From positions 1 to 64,000 of the forward strand of contig NZ_JAHYSG010000050.1 in NCBI RefSeq assembly GCF_022095675.1: DNA of 64,000 nucleotides, written 5' to 3'. How positions within the stretch are numbered: the stretch's first letter is position 1; every line of letters begins with the position of its first letter. The translations under genes and the position numbers were made by a program. The notes under the pieces are model-generated. The model did not search any database. It was not told the DNA's origin and saw only the letters and a program-made list of their open reading frames with translations. The stretch is from Dactylosporangium sp. AC04546. Its GTDB lineage: Bacteria; Actinomycetota; Actinomycetes; Mycobacteriales; Micromonosporaceae. Below are positions 63,598 through 64,000 of the stretch, one piece after another.

Positions 63598-64000
63598 TGG
63601 GGCGATCTAGCGAGCGCCTTTTGTCGAGCGGGGCCGGGGGTGGCTGGCTGCGTGGCCGCCGAATTCGAACGAAGCTTGTTCTGATCCTGGTGCTGCCAAT
63701 TGCTGCGATCGTGGCGTTGACCGTGGTGACGGTGGCTTCTGCAGCGATCCGCGCGAGTGAGGCCGGTGTGGCGCGAGAGCTTGTCGCTGCCGGCGGTGTG
63801 GCGGCTCGGCTTGCTGGGGCGTTGCAGCAGGAGCGGGTCTCGGCGGCGTTGGTGTTCGCCGAGCCGGCGAACCCGGCTGCGGTTGCGGACTACCGGCACC
63901 GCGGCGCGGAGACGGATGGTCTGGTCGTGGCGTTCGAGCGCGCGCTGGCGGGCACACGCGTGCCGGGGGGTCTGGAGCCGTTGACGAGCAGGCTCCGGGT
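63597..64000 (+). CDS. Sensor histidine kinase with nitrate/nitrite-sensing domain, N-terminal part
   Basis: Only ~134 residues are in the window. A basic N terminus (WLRGRRIRTK) precedes a transmembrane helix (LVLILVLPIAAIVALTVVTV). Next comes the start of an extracellular helical domain (VARELVAAGGVAARLAGALQ, ERVSAALVFAEP) as in NIT-domain (nitrate/nitrite-sensing) kinases of actinobacteria. These are often followed by roadblock/LC7, DUF742 and GTPase genes, which would lie to the right of the window. The kinase core is not visible, so the call rests on the N terminus. Confidence 0.75.
   Translation, partial: MGRSSERLLSSGAGGGWLRGRRIRTKLVLILVLPIAAIVALTVVTVASAAIRASEAGVARELVAAGGVAARLAGALQQERVSAALVFAEPANPAAVADYRHRGAETDGLVVAFERALAGTRVPGGLEPLTSRLR

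Noticed and set aside
1..64000. CRISPR array
   Set aside because: No regularly spaced direct repeats of 25-40 bp with unique spacers were seen. The 10-bp arrays are tandem without spacers.

Overview
This is high-GC DNA from an actinomycete (Actinomycetota). The signs are strong G/C at third codon positions, frequent GTG starts, likely leaderless promoters, and families largely confined to that phylum: Scr1/DUF5753 regulators, DUF6879, Lsr2, DUF4192, and an FxLD-type methyltransferase. I cannot fix the genus; Micromonosporaceae, Streptomyces relatives and Frankia-like organisms are all possible. Much of the window is accessory DNA with IS remnants and broken genes.

Left part (1-27.2 kb). After the start of an ATP-dependent DNA ligase (minus strand, running off the left edge) there is a minus-strand conjugation operon, read from 8104 down to 770: pilin-like protein, TrbL-like membrane protein, PrgI-like protein, VirB4 ATPase and a VirD4/TraG-like coupling ATPase. 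It is followed by small membrane-anchored proteins, a dead IS110 element, a broken DUF4240 gene, a lipoprotein, a putative HTH protein, and an overlapping pair formed by an unknown protein and a DNA methyltransferase. Next comes a typical integrative-element cargo block: an L7/L12 C-terminal-domain-like miniprotein, DUF932, GGDEF, a Cys-rich unknown and DUF4192. Several of these genes are preceded by strong GC-rich hairpins. Arrays of 10-bp repeats occur upstream of the conjugation operon and of the unknown/methyltransferase pair. The block ends near a truncated tRNA-Arg(CCT) 5' half and a cluster of direct and inverted repeats (26961-27213) that looks like an attachment-site region. No relaxase or intact integrase is visible, so element identity and boundaries are inference.

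Middle part (27.5-49 kb) is a defence island. It holds a complete four-gene Wadjet operon (DUF2397, DUF2398, SMC-like ATPase, DUF2399 Toprim nuclease; every junction overlaps), an ISL3 remnant, an AlbA_2-domain protein with an uncharacterised neighbour, a Gabija pair (OLD-family GajA and UvrD-like GajB), an XRE regulator, and a 1117-residue protein with a PD-(D/E)XK-like N terminus and a long helical-repeat body. That last gene is the best candidate for an undescribed defence gene.

Right part (49-64 kb). A divergent regulator pair (XRE repressor and small HTH protein) shares a perfect CTAGCAA/TTGCTAG operator-like palindrome. After it come a membrane-anchored Hsp70-like protein, an Lsr2 gene frameshifted by an extra 8-bp repeat copy, a RecD2-type helicase broken by an amber codon and a frameshift, and a GntR regulator whose promoter lies inside a 14-bp-arm palindrome. 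Remnants of a Hint polymorphic toxin and of a GNAT enzyme flank an acidic protein. The window closes with an FxLD-system methyltransferase, a DUF6879/Scr1 regulatory operon, and the start of a nitrate/nitrite-sensor-type histidine kinase.

The number of disrupted genes (IS110, DUF4240, Lsr2, RecD2, Hint, GH3, GNAT) suggests a decaying insertion hotspot, although sequencing error could explain some single-base lesions.
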